Shown: positions 33,303-45,444, numbered from the stretch's first letter. The stretch: DNA of 64,000 nucleotides from Persicaria tinctoria (GCA_037127255.1 JBANSL010000003.1:50624314-50688313); one strand, 5' to 3'. A program made the numbers and translations. The notes: generated by a model not told the origin, from the letters alone.

Positions 33303-33920
33303 GTGAGGGATGGGTTGCAAATCGCCCTATCCGACACCCCTGTCACCGCGTATACCATGACCCCCTCTCTCCCTCTCCTCCCCACTCCTACCGGACCCGC
33401 CCCCGCCCTGCCATCTCCGTCGCCCGCTCCCCCCCTGCCTGAGACGGATTCGAATTACGCAGACGATTTGTTTGGCGAGATCGATAAGGTGTTGCGATGA
33501 AGAGGAAGGAGTTCGTGAAGCAGGGGCTGTTGAAGCCCAATCCTCCTAAGGTTGTGACGGCGGCGGACGGTGGTGGTGTCAATGGGGCTTCGGAGGAGAT
33601 TGAGGAGTTGGAGGCGGAGGAAGTTGTTGATTTGGAGGAGATTGATGAATTGGCGGGATTGAGAGTTGTCTTTGCTGATTCGGAGGGGGAAGATGAAGAG
33701 AGAGGTTCCGATTTCGACGACGTTGAAGATTCAGGTGAGTTTGGGGGTAAGGTTAACTCCAAATCTGATCCATTTGGTTCTGATTTGAGTCTCGATTTCG
33801 ACGCATTCGGTAAACCTAAAGTTAGAATTGGTGATTTATTGAACCTGATTTGGTTTTTGCTTAATTTTGATCGATTTTGTGGAATTGATGTGAAGATATT
33901 TATTGCTGAATCAGGGTAGA
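33303..33920 (+). pseudogene. First exon of an unidentified acidic protein, frameshifted
   Basis: The first open part (33303-33500) has a Pro-rich N-terminus and ends in SNYADDLFGEIDKVLR. An adjacent frame then opens at 33497 with MKRKEFVKQGLLKPNPPK, followed by an acidic stretch (EEIEELEAEEVVDLEEIDEL) and DFDAFGKPK. The two pieces read as one protein split by a one-base slip at about 33495. The style is that of a plastid- or nucleus-targeted plant protein of unknown function; I do not recognise the family. The next exon is missing: squalene synthase exons follow on the same strand from 34344, so this is a captured fragment. Confidence 0.5.
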
Positions 33921-34343
33921 TGATTGATTTTGTATGTCTTGATTTCGTACTCGCCAACCTGTGCTTCTTTGTTCGTGATTGCAACTTGGTTGTTCTTTGG
34001 TTGATTTCGTGATTGCAACCTGTGCTTCTTTGATTGAGCAGGAATCTGACTGTGATCCTAAATGGATTTAGCAGAACTGTTAGCTAGGAAGTCAAGTTCG
34101 AATTGCTGGCACTCGTTTAGCGGAAGTAACAGTTTATCTTGTAGTGTACATGATGATTTTGAAGTAGCAAGCTGTGAAGGTTTTCAATCAATCCTTTAGG
34201 TTTTACACGAAATTGTCTGAGATTATGAGATATATGGTGTATCATATTGTGCAGTGTGTTTTTTATGCATGTGAAAACTAATTTACAAACTTGCCAATGG
34301 ATGCCCGAGATAGATGATTTTGTGTGCACGAACTTGCTTGCAG

Positions 34344-35835
34344 GTGGAATCAATTGATGACTACGACGAATATTGCCACTATGTAGTTGGACTTGTTGGC
34401 TTGGGGTTGTCTAAGCTTTTCCATGCCTCTGGCTCGGAAGACCTGGCTTCTGATCATCTTTCCAATTCAATGGGTTTGTTTCTTTAGGTAGTTTTTCCCT
34501 CAGTCAAGCAAATGTGCAATGTAGGTCCCAAAGTGATTCATTGCATTATTTCATTCTCTACTGAAATATTGGTTGCAGAAAACAAACATCATTCGAGATT
34601 ACCTGGAAGACATTAATGAAATACCAAAATCACGTATGTTCTGGCCCCGGGAAATCTAGAGTAAATACGTGAACAAACTTGAGGTACGTAATAGCACATC
34701 CTTATAAGTATTAAACTGTCAATATGCCTTCCAATTGCATCTACCAAAAGCCAAGCATTTATTTTGGAGTATTTGCTTCAATCTTCAAAGCGTTAACTGG
34801 ATACTATGCTACCGGATGCCTGAATTGTAGCCTTTTGTGTGTAAATCTACTAATCTTGTTGCAATGCCTTTATAGGAGTTGAAATATGAGGAGAATTCAG
34901 AGAAAGCAGTGCAGTGCTTAAATGATATGGTGACAAACGCTCTAATACACATGGAAGACTGCATCAAATACATGTCAGCCCTGCGAGATCGTGCAATATT
35001 CAGATTTTGTGCCATTCCACAGGTACACAAACTTCTAAACTAGTAGGGTCACAGCTGTTGTGAATATCTGGCATCTATTCTGCAATTGTTGTGGCATTTA
35101 TCGAAAGTAGGTGTCCGAAATTTGCCAAAGGCATGCTTATTGGGAGAACACAAATGTCTAAACACACTAGCACTTAAAGGAATATGATCTCACCAACGTA
35201 TAGTCTTCTGTCAAGAGATTAAAGGAGGTGAATGAAGTCTGCTGGTTACATTCTCCAAATGAGATAATAAACTTCCATGTAATCAGAAAGAAATACATGA
35301 ACCCCTCATTTGAATGATTATTCATTGCAAAACATTGTTGTATATGATCTTTTCCTACTGTTTGGTGTGAAGAAAATGCTAATGCAATAGTTCTAGTTTT
35401 AAGTATCTGCATGGATTCCTATCATGCAATTTCTTATATGCATTCAGATTTATTGGCCAAATCCGAAGTTATTGTCATTCCTCACTATTTTTCTCCTCAC
35501 TAGATTATGGCGATTGGAACCTTGGCTTTATGCTACAACAATATTCAAGTCTTCAGGGGGGTAAGATACATCATTCTCAATGGTTTCATATAATTTCCAT
35601 TCCGTTTAGTGGATATTTGGATTTGCACTGTGATTGCTTAATGATGCATATGAAACTCATATTGTTATATAGTTTTAGGAACTCACCTTCAATTCCTGTC
35701 ATCTGCCAACCTTCATGTTGGTACATGATTTCTCTTCCTCACATAGTTTTCTTTTCTCTAGGCATTACTGCCCGGGTAATTGACCGTGCAATTAGGATGG
35801 CCGATGTCTATGGTGCCTTCTGCTTCAGCTTATGA
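34344..35835 (+). pseudogene. SQS: Squalene synthase, 3' exons only, nonsense-mutated
   Basis: Squalene synthase joins two farnesyl diphosphates on the ER membrane, the first committed sterol step. Five exon pieces with GT/AG borders are visible: 34344-34487, 34579-34683, 34876-35022, 35504-35560 and 35762-35835. They encode [37 protein letters not shown] with the second Asp-rich motif, the [15 protein letters not shown] segment, IMAIGTLALCYNN and a decayed C-terminal piece (ITARVIDRAIRMADVYGAF). Stops replace Gln at 34485-34487 and Trp at 34657-34659. The last exon lacks the VKMRRG start and ends at a TGA soon after YGAFCFSL. The first exons (first Asp-rich motif) and the membrane anchor are missing. 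Lying between MULE-like inverted ends, it is best read as a captured, dead fragment. Confidence 0.85.
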
Positions 35836-37213
35836 AGTAAGGTGTGTAAGTTGATCGAGTTCAAAAGCTATAGCTTGAATCGGTGTACTGTTTCTGGGAT
35901 TCTAAAAAGGAGTTGAGGTTCTGTTAAAATTTGTTAAAAAGGGTTCAATTGTATGCGAACTTTTAGATGCGTTCTTTATTTTATGGTGCATTTTATGTTG
36001 TGATTAATTATTGTGTGTACAACTGTGACGTATGTAGTAATATGAACTTATACGATTTATATCTCTATGAACTTATACGATTTAACATGGTAGGAAATAT
36101 ATACACTAATGGCAGGACAGATTTATGAATCTGGTACGATAAATTTATGAATTATGAATATCTCTGAACTTATAAAATTATGAACTTGGTAGAAAATATA
36201 TAGACTAGTGGTAGGACAAATTTGTGAATCTGGTAGGATAAATATACGATATTTGTATGATAAAAATGTAATAATCGATATTCCTAAGTGTATAACTTGA
36301 CACTAATGGTAGGATAGATGTACACGAATGGTAAGATATATTTGTACTATTGGCAAAGAAGTAGAATTAATATTTGACCAATCCACAAATCCCAGACTAG
36401 TAATCATTGAGGGGTGAATTGACCCTAATCTCAATCTCAATTACCAATCCATAAATCCCAATATAAACCCAATTTCTATCAATCAAAAATCATAAATCCA
36501 ATCTAATTCAATGCTAAAACGACTGAATTAGAGCCTCTACCCTTGGATATAATGTTACTTAGGTTTCCTTCATCTTCTGTTGTAGACTGGAAACCCTCTA
36601 CCCTTGGTTGTTTTTTCTGAAAAATGTGGAACATAATTTGCTCCGGTTTCTAGCTTGATTTTCCTTGAAAGCTATTTAAATTGGTATGATAGATGCACAA
36701 AAATGGTAGGATAGATGAAAACTAATGGTTGGAGAACACAACGATATCGGTAGGATCAGAATGGTAGGATTGATGGAAACTAATGGTAGGAGAAAACAAC
36801 GATATTGGTAGGATCATGATGGAAATCCAGTAATTCCTGTATAACTTGACACTAATGGTAGGATAGATGCACATTGATGGTACGATATATTTATACTATT
36901 GGAAAAATGTAAATGCATAATTGACTTTACGAAAAAAAATTACTTCCACATGAATCTCAGAAAAGCAAAAGGAGAATGCAGGATCCACAGGCAGAGACTG
37001 AAGTTATATGAGCCACAGATGCAAAAGCTATACATGGATATATCGTGTGTGATGATGAATTTTCCCTAACATGTTCATAATCGTATAAGTTCAGAGAGAT
37101 TTATGAATTTGCCCTAACATGTTCGTAAATTTGTCCTACCATTAGTATATATATTTTCTGCGAGGGTCATAATTGTATAAGTTTAGAGAGATTCATGAAC
37201 ACATACTCCGTAT

Positions 37214-37284
37214 TAGCCTATGTGAGAGTCGAACTCACATCTTTGTGTGCAAACACAACGCTCTACCAATTGAGCTAATAGACT
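37214..37284 (-). tRNA. tRNA-like sequence, probably a pseudogene (UGC-type anticodon loop)
   Basis: The minus strand forms a 7-bp acceptor stem (AGTCTAT with ATAGGCT, one G-T pair), a D arm (AGCTC...GAGC), an anticodon arm with TTGTG/CACAA closing a 6-nt loop TTTGCA, and a T arm with GTGAG/CTCAC and loop TTCGA. The anticodon loop is one base short and the G3-U70 pair of alanine tRNA is absent, so function is doubtful. It lies between the two inverted arms of the TGGTAGGATA array. Confidence 0.5.
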
Positions 37285-37823
37285 ATTTTCAATGAGTTCT
37301 TATGATCGTATATGCATCAAGAAGTGATAATTTCGCAGGAAGCAAAAATAGCGCTTGAATTTGTAATCTTAATTTGCAAGTTATGCAATTGATCAAAAAG
37401 AGAGAGTATAAATTACGAACTCTCTACAACTGGTCTCGTGAAACCGTCACCTTGGGGTAGTTCTATTATAAGAAAAAAGAACAACTACAAATGATAGGTA
37501 CAAGATGACTTACCCATCGCTGCCACTACCACTCACAAGTTTGTTGCACTTTTCCTGGAATGGAAAGACAGTTGAACACTGTTGGCAGGCCAGAACTGTA
37601 CTATTGGTAGGATGGCAACTGTATCGTTTCCTCGGATCCACGTGTGCCTTTGCACCCGTCCTTTCCGCCTCTCTCCTGCTCTGCCTCACTTTTTGCCGGG
37701 CATGTTGGGGTGTTTGAGATCCTCCTCTCAAGCTTATATATGTGCTTGGGGAACACCCATTAATGCAATGATTGCATTTTCCCCTCATAAATGCTCCTCC
37801 CTTCCCCCCAATGAAGAACCCCG

Positions 37824-38049
37824 TTTTGGCGCCAAAATTACACTGACAACCCGCCAAAACAGCTACGGTCAATCCGTTCCAAATTTCTCCAAATTTTCAG
37901 GTATGGTAAGACATTTTAAGCCTATTGGTAGGATAACTATATGCTATTGGTTAGATAACTGTACCATATTGGTCAGACAGATGCTCTCCCTCTTCCCCCA
38001 ATGAAGAACCCTGTTTTGGCGCCAAAATTACAGGGACATCCCGCCAAAA
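37824..38049. promoter_or_regulatory. Duplicated pair of E2F-type sites
   Basis: The perfect palindrome TTTTGGCGCCAAAA occurs at 37824-37837 and 38014-38027. Each is followed 12 bp later by CCCGCCAAAA (37850-37859 and 38040-38049). These match the plant E2F consensus TTTSSCGC. The spacing is identical and the surrounding 80 bp is duplicated with a 190-bp period. Function is inferred from the motif only. Confidence 0.6.
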
Positions 38050-39119
38050 TCGCTATGGACATTCCCCTCCATATTATCTCCAAAATTTCAATGTATGGTA
38101 GGATAAGTTTGTCTTATCGGTAAGACACCTGTCGGCTATTGGTAAGATATTTGTCCTCTATTGGTAAGCCAACCGTTTCCAGTTCCCAAAAATGAAGGTG
38201 ATGATTTGCCCTCAACTTTCCACTCGTCTCCTATGTTGGCTCCCTTTTTTACAGAGCATTTAATAAGGAATGACACCCATCAATCAAGATTTTCTAGGGG
38301 TTGATTGACACCCTTAATTCAATCATTGAAATTTCCCCTCATAAATGTCCCCCCCCCCCCCATTTTCCTACTTTATTTGAGCCACACACCATGTCCAGCA
38401 CCTCCCCCTCCTGATTTCTGTTTTTTCAAATGATGGAGCTACAGTGCTCAATTCCCCTTCACCTGCTACCTCCACTGCCGGTGGTATTTTTGCATTTGCA
38501 AAAATACACCACTTTCTACCCCTAGCCAATTTTTTAGGTACATGTCTAGTTTAGCAATTAGGCCCCTTTTTTGGTCTAGTTTAGCAAATCGGCCTTTATT
38601 AAATGACTATGGGACTAAAGTGCCCATATCAGTGTTTAGGCAGCTACATAAGAAATCAGGGACATTTTCAAATTCAGTAATAAAGGGGGGGATTTTATTA
38701 AATGTCTTTTTTATTTTTTTACAGTAGCATAGAAGACTAAATGACATTATATGTAATACGTAACTAATTTGGAAACTACGGAGTATATGTAATAACTAAT
38801 ATGTGGATGAAAAGTAAAAAAAAAAATTCTTTTTTATTTAATTTTAAATATTTTAATTTTGTAACAATTAACAAAATTTTAAAATTCGGGTTTTCGGGTG
38901 AACCCGTCACCCGACCCGGAAAACCCGGAATTACAAATCTCGGGTTCGGATCGGGTGACGGGTCGCATTTTTAAAAATCCCGGGCCTTCGGGTTGACCCC
39001 CACCCGGAATGTTCGGATCGGGTCGGGTCGGGTCGACCCGGATGAGCCATCCTACGTACCTTAGTCGAATATATTTGGGGTATTATGAAATTCTTATATA
39101 GTTGCAATGCAACTATTTG

Positions 39120-39788
39120 TGAAGGAATTGATGTCCTTTAATTGATGTGTAAAATACTAATGATATAATAGGATTAAAATGGAGATTTATAATCTGAATA
39201 ATTTAGGTAATTATAGTGCTTTGCTAGAAGCCAACTATAATTTATAGATTAAATTATATTTAATCTATTGCTATTTTATTCAAATCCTATAAGGTCACAC
39301 ACAAAGAGTATTAGGAATTGGATAATTGATTAATAATAATAATAAGTTATTATTATTGATATAGTTTGTGGGTAGAAGATAAAAGATAAAGGTGACTTAT
39401 TAGGAATAAGTTGACCTAGTTTCTACAATATATAAGGAGACTTATTAAGAATAAGTCTTAACGATATATTGGATTGTACGTGTGTCTCCAAAACTTCTCC
39501 CACCACAAATCCCTAGCCTCCCTAACCCGTAGGGTGTGAGTTGCAATCATTCGATCATTCGTTCTAGCAAACGGAGACAAGGAGATCCAATCCCGTGCTC
39601 GTGTGGACCAAGTAGAGGAGTCGCGCTCGAGGCTCTTTTCTCCAAAGGTGATTTCGAATCAAGGTTCCGCACAAGAAAGGTACGACTTTTCCCCTCTATA
39701 TTGTTCATATCAATTCATGCATGAGATCCCGAATTAGATGTTAGAAAATAGTTTTCTACCCTTCCGCTGCGCATCTAATTTGCCAACA
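39120..39788 (+). repeat. 5' LTR of the copia element
   Basis: Starts TGAAGGAATTGATG and ends TTTGCCAACA; same length as the 3' LTR. An AT-rich promoter-like stretch lies near 39420 (TACAATATATAAGGAGAC). The 62-codon frame inside it is not a gene. Confidence 0.9.
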
Positions 39789-39789
39789 G

Positions 39790-39801
39790 TGGTATCAGAG
39801 C
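39790..39801 (+). other. Primer-binding site of the copia element
   Basis: TGGTATCAGAGC, complementary to the initiator Met-tRNA 3' end, one base after the LTR. Confidence 0.9.
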
Positions 39802-41393
39802 CTCTTGCATAAATTAATATGATCGATTGATTTTCTTAGTAGTTTTGATTCAATTTAACAATACAGTCGATAGGTGGAATAATTTGTATAATTAAAATTA
39901 TGATTTTATCGATTGGATACATGTACAGTATAGTATATAAAGTATATAAGTGAATTAGTTCACGTTGATTACTACTCTAAACCGCCGCCGCCGCCCTTGG
40001 TTTCGTTTGATTAAAGAAAGTCTTAATTAAATTGGAATCATGTATACGTAGACCTGGTTTCGAGAGTAAATCGATCTATACATGCTCACGTGATTGGTTT
40101 CTCTTGATTAGAGTTCTACGGAAAAGAAATCAAATTATTTTATTTTATTTTTTTCTTTCTGGTTTCGAAAGTAAAATAGAATAATTTGAATCGGCGGTTT
40201 TGGGATAGATAGGGTTATTAGGGTTTTAGTGTAAAATCTTAAATTACCTTAATTAGATATGGTAGATATCTTATCCCTAATGAAATATTCTATCCAATTA
40301 TACAAGGTAAAAGTTACCATAAAATTTATTCCATCTATATGATTGCTAATTTTGAATTAAATATCAAGAATATTAAATTAGTTATTTTATTAGATAATTT
40401 AATTGATTTGAGTTAAATAGTTTATTAATATGATTAATATTCTATTTCTTCCTTTTTTTTATTAATTTGATTAATATTTTGATATTATATTAATTGTGAT
40501 TAATATTTATTTAATATTTGATATTATTGCATGCTGTGACTAGTATGGCCCAAGTAGCATATAAATACGATATGTGTATCGTTATGTATTTTTGTACACG
40601 ATCTGCGTATCGTTATGTATTTTTGTAATTTAATTTTTGAAAGTAAATTTATTTATACATTGTACAAAAGAAGATGTTACAAGATTCAAGGATGGAGATC
40701 CAAAAGGCGATTCTAGGATGGAGATCCAAAAGAAGAATCAAGGATGAGGATCCAAGAAGCTAGAAGAACCTTGAAGATTTATCTTTTTGGTTTTCTTTTC
40801 ATTAGGGGTCATACTAGGATCACAATTTATTTTTATGCATGTGTTTGGTTTATGCTTGCATGTTTGATTATGTTGTTTGTTCACTTGATAATTAGACTTG
40901 CATAACAAACCTAGTTCCCTTAAAAGAAAATTGAGAGTATGCCTATCCAATTCATAACCTATGAGGCCCTTGGAATTTGATGGATAGGTTTTGCCAAAGC
41001 AAGGTGTTCATGCTTTGACCTTGGGATAGTACGGGTAAATCTATATAAGGGATTTATAGCCTTGAATTGGTTCTACTCAACAAAAGACCAAAAGGCAAAG
41101 TTTTGGATTTTGAGGCATGGGATAGATTTACATAAGATGTGATTTATCAACCAAGAGTTATAAATGTTATAACTAGTAAAAGTTACTTACCTTGTCACAT
41201 AAGAGTTAGGGTAGTGCCAAAGCACGCTAATGTCTTATCTGTAATAGGATCTTGGAATCATTTTATTCAAAGGGAAATTTATTTTATGGATAAAATGACA
41301 TTAGCTTATTTACATTTAAAGCATGTTTAAATTTTAAGCTTTTTGCATGACAAACATGATTCATATATTTGCATGTTCTATGTTGTAGATATC
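39802..41393 (+). other. Untranslated leader of the copia element
   Basis: About 1.6 kb between the primer site and gag without a convincing frame. 40660-40760 has two GGATGGAGATCCAAAAG-type repeats, purine-rich and possibly part of the packaging region. Several short upstream ATGs precede gag. Confidence 0.6.
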
Positions 41394-44300
41394 ATGAACA
41401 GAAACGATAACCCAACCATCATCAATTTGCGTTCAATTCTTGAGAAGAATAAGTTGAACGGCAATAATTTCCTCGATTGGGAAAGAAATCTGAGAATTGT
41501 TCTCAGGTCTGAAGGAAAAGAGAGTGTACTTGACACCCCAATCCCAAAATTGACTGATGCCTCTACTCAAGCTGAGAAGGATCAGGAAAAACAAATCAGA
41601 GATAAGTCAGTGATTGTCACATGTCTTATGCTGGCTTCTATGGAGTCGAGCCTTCAAAAGAGGTTCGAAAAAATGGATGCTTGCACCATCATTCGCACCT
41701 TGAAAGTTATGTTTCAGGAACAAGCGAGGATGGAGAGGTATGAGACTCATAAGGCAATACTTGATTGCAAACTTGAGAAAGGCAAGCCAGTTGGTCCTCA
41801 TGTCTTTGAAATGATTGGTCATTTTGAAAACATGGAGAGACTTGGCCACCCCTATAGCCAAGAGTTGGCTACAGACATCATACTTCATTCTCTGCATGAT
41901 GGATTTACTCAGTTCAAGCTAAACTTCAATATGAACGGAGCTGTAAAAACGCTTGAAGAGTTGCATGGGATGCTTAAGACCGTTGAGCAAAATCTAACTA
42001 TGGGCAACAAGAAGGAGATCTTGATGGTCCAAAAGGGAAAAGGGTTCAAGAAAGGGGCATCTGGACAGCAGAAGAATGCAAAAGGGAAGGGTAAACCAGT
42101 TACCCAACCCAAGAACACTTCTCAGAAAGCTAAAGTAGCTGCTGACCATGATTGTTTCTACTGCCATACCAAGGGTCACTGGAAGAGAAATTGCCCAAAG
42201 TATCTGGAGGATAAGAAGAATGGAACCGTGAGTTCCAATTCAGGTACGCATGTTATAGAAGTCCTATCGGCTAATGCTTCTAGCTGGGTATTCGACTCAG
42301 GATGTGCAGGTTCTCACATTATTACGAATGTGCAGGGGCTAAAAAGGCGTAGAAGCTTGGCCAAGGGAGAGGTAGATCTTCGAACTGGAACTGGAGCAAA
42401 GGCTGATGCACTTGCTGTTGGAGATTATAGTCTACCTTTACCTTCTGGTTTAGTTTTAGAACTTAATAATTGTTATTTTGTTCCGTCTATTACTAGAAAC
42501 CTTATTGCGGCTTCTGTTTTGGATTTAGAAGGCTACAATTGTTCTTGCAAAGATCAACGCTTGTCTATTTTCAAAGATAACATTTTTTATGCCGATTTTG
42601 TGTTGAGTAATGGACTCTACATTTTGGATCAAACATCCGGCATTTATAACGTAAGTACCAAAAGGCAAAAATCAGATGCAGGTGATAACACCTACCTATG
42701 GCATTGTCAATTGTGTCACATAGGCTTAAATCGCATGAAGAAACTCCATAAAGATGGACTTTTGACATCAATTGATTGTGAATCATTTGACACATGCGAG
42801 TCATGTCTAATGGGAAAAATGACAAGGTCACCTTTTACTGGGTTAAGTGAAAGGGCAACTGAGCTCTTGGCACTAATACATACTGATGTATGTGGACCTA
42901 TGAGTACAGAAGCTAGAGGTGGGTATAGATACTTCATAACTTTTACTGATGACTTGAGTAGATATGGCTACATCTACTTAATGAAGCATAAGTCTGAATC
43001 ATTTGAAAAGTTCAAAGAATTTCAGAATGAAGTGGAAAACCAGCTTGACAAGAAAATTAAGGCACTCCGATCTGATCGTGGTGGTGAATATTTGAGTCAA
43101 GAGTTTGAAAAGTTGTGGGATATTATCACAACGAACTCCACCCGGAACACCCCAAATGAACGGTGTACCTGAAAGGAGAAATAGGACCCTGTTGGACATG
43201 GTTCGATCAATGATGAGTTTTGCTAATCTTCCAATATCTTTCTGGGGGTATGCTCTCACAACCGCAATGTTCACACTATACAGGACTCCATCTAAGGCGG
43301 TAGAAAAGACACCATATGAGTTATGGACTGGAAGAGTTCCAAGTTTGTCTTTTCTCAAGGTTTGGGGATGCGAAGCATATGTAAAATGTTTACTAGCAGA
43401 TAAGCTCGCACCCAAATCGGATAAGTGCTTCTTTGTAGGGTACCCTAAGGAAACTAAAGGGTACTACTTCTACAATCCCACCAAGCACAAAGTGTTTGTT
43501 GCTAGGGATAGTGTCTTTTTGGAAAAAGAGTTTGTTTCCAAAAAGTCAAGTGGGACAAATGTTGATCTCGAAGAGGTTCGAGAGAAGCAACAAATCGAGC
43601 AACAAGAAGACATGGATCACTCCATGAATGAGGTTGTGAGCTTTGAGGACCTAATTCCAGAAGAAGATGGAACTCAAACTCATACAATGGAGGAGGCAGA
43701 ATTGGAGGTGCAAGACCCCATTCCCAACAACCCACAAAATGTTGTGGTAGAACCTCCAGTTGCTCAACCCACGCGTAGATCAGAAAGGGCAAGATCGCTA
43801 CCAAATAGATTTGCTGAATTCATACTAAATGCAAGTCTAGACATTCTGTTGTTAGAAAGCGATGAACCTACTACATATAAGCAAGCTTTGATAAGTCCAG
43901 ACTCCAAGAAGTGGCATGATGCCATGGTATCCGAAATGGATTCTATGTCTGATAATCAAGTATGGGACTTGATAGATCCACCAGATGGGATAGTACCCAT
44001 TGGGTGCAAATGGGTTTATTAACTCAAAACAGACAAGAATGGAAAGGTAAATCTATTCAAAGCAAGACTGGTTGCGAAAGGGTTTAAACAGATTCATGGT
44101 ATTGACTATGATGAAACTTTCTCACCAGTCGTTATGATTAGATCCATCCGGATACTCCTAGCAATTGCAGCTCATTATGATTATGAGATCTGGCAAATGG
44201 ATGTCAAGACCGCGTTTCTAAATGGATACTTAGAAGAGGATGTGTACATGACACAACCTGAAGGTTTTGAGGATCCACAAAATCCTAGGAAGGTATGCAA

Positions 44301-45444
44301 ACTTAAGAAATCCATTTATGGACTTAAGCAAGCATCAAGGAGTTGGAACCTTCGATTTGATGAAGTGATCAAACAGTTTGAATTCATTAGATGTGAAGAA
44401 GAACCTTGTGTTTACAAAAAGTTTAGTGGGAGCAAAGTTGTATTCTTGGTTTTGTATGTGGATGACATACTACTCATTGGGAATGACATTCAAATGCTTG
44501 AGTTTGTAAATGACTGGCTCAAGAAGCATTTCTCAATGAAAGACCTTGGAGAGGCAGAGTACATTTTAGGCATCAAGATCTATAGGGATAGATCCAAGAG
44601 ACTCATTGGACTAAGTCAGGGAACTTATATAGATAAGGTTCTAGACAGGTTCAAAATGAAAGATTCCAAAAAGGGATTTTTGCCCATGCAACATGGTCTA
44701 TATCTAAGCAAGAAACAGTGTCCAGTAACACCTGCTGAGCTGGATAGAATGAGTCGGATCCCTTATGCATCAGCAATAGGATCCATTATGTATGCCATGA
44801 TATGTACTCGCCCAGACGTTGCATTCGCCTTAAGTGTGTGCAGCAGATACCAATCGAGTCCAGGTGAAGCACACTGGAGTGCAGCTAAGAACATCCTCAA
44901 GTACTTGAGAAGAACTAAGGATGATTTCTTGGTGTACGGAGGACATGATGAGTTGATCGTTCAAGGATACACTGATGCCAGCTTCCAAACAGATAGAGAC
45001 GACTTCCGATCCCAATCCGGATACGTTTTTATTCTCAATGGGGGAGATGTGAGCTGGAAGAGCTCAAAGCAAGACACAATAGCTGATTCTACAACAGAGG
45101 CTGAGTACATCGCTGCAGTGGATGCTGCTAAGGAAGCCATCTGGATAAGGAAGTTTTTAGCCGAGCTTGGTGTGGTTCCCAAAGGGGTTGAAGCCATTGA
45201 CATTTATTGTGACAACAATGGTGTCATTGCTCAATCCAAAGAACCAAGCTCCAATTCCAAATCCAGGCACGTGCTCAGGAAGTATCACGTCATACGAGAC
45301 TATGTCCAAAGAGGTGACGTGAGACTATGCAAGATACACACGGATAACAACATAGCAGATTCGTTGACTAAACCTCTTCCCAAGCCCAAGCATGATAGTC
45401 ACACTAGAGCTAAGGGACTCAAGTCCATTGGTGAATGGATTTGA
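41394..45444 (+). pseudogene. Copia Gag-Pol polyprotein with one frameshift and one stop
   Basis: Single copia-type frame from ATG 41394 (MNRNDNPTI). Domains in order: Gag (41394-42100), CCHC knuckle CFYCHTKGHWKRNC (about 42153), protease with DSG (WVFDSGCAG, about 42285), integrase with an HHCC region (about 42700-42840), HTDVCGP and LRSDRGGEY (about 42880-43090), then the PERRNRTLLDMV segment (about 43165), reverse transcriptase with YVDDILLIG (about 44455) and RNase H with TDASFQTDRDD and STTEAEYIAA (about 44970-45120). The frame shifts between 43105 and 43172, and TAA at 44020-44022 replaces a Lys codon just before LKTDKNG. After it the frame stays open to 45444. A complete protein is therefore not made. 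Copia order (integrase before RT) is clear; the exact lineage is not assigned. Confidence 0.9.

Larger units (their letters stand above)
36085..38170. repeat. Dispersed TGGTAGGATA motif array with an inverted segment
   Basis: About twenty-five degenerate copies of (A/T)ATGGTAGGATAGAT occur at 36085-36240, 36300-36345, 36680-36900, 37605 and 37915-38165, usually 20-40 bp apart. A segment at 36150-36240 recurs inverted at 37110-37200 (AGAAAATATATAGACTAGTG against its complement), giving arms about 870 bp apart. This resembles subterminal transposase-binding repeats. No coding potential. 38340-38370 has a C-homopolymer. Confidence 0.6.
33176..38594. mobile_element. Probable Pack-MULE carrying gene fragments
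   Basis: GGGCCTATTTGCACAATTAG at 33176 is inverted at 38544-38566 and again at 38573-38594 (GTCTAGTTTAGCAATTAGGC type). Similarity extends about 50 bp inward, including an AAAAAAT...GCTA block. Such GGGCC...TTTGCA ends are typical of Mutator-like elements. Between them are two host gene fragments, both read on the plus strand, an E2F-site duplication, the TGGTAGGATA array and a tRNA-like sequence, and no transposase. The exact ends and the 9-bp duplication were not established. Confidence 0.45.
32792..39054. mobile_element. Possible hAT-like element bounded by GC-rich inverted ends
   Basis: Left end TAGTGTGGCTCA... then CCCGACCCGACCCGACCC. The right end is its approximate inverse, GGGTCGGGTCGGGTCGACCC ... 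TGAGCCATCCTA. The inverted similarity extends about 60 bp, with CCCGGG-rich subterminal DNA on both sides (32813-32970, 38885-39045). I could not find a matching 8-bp target duplication (AGGAGGCG against CGTACCTT), so the two ends may belong to separate insertions. Confidence 0.35.
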
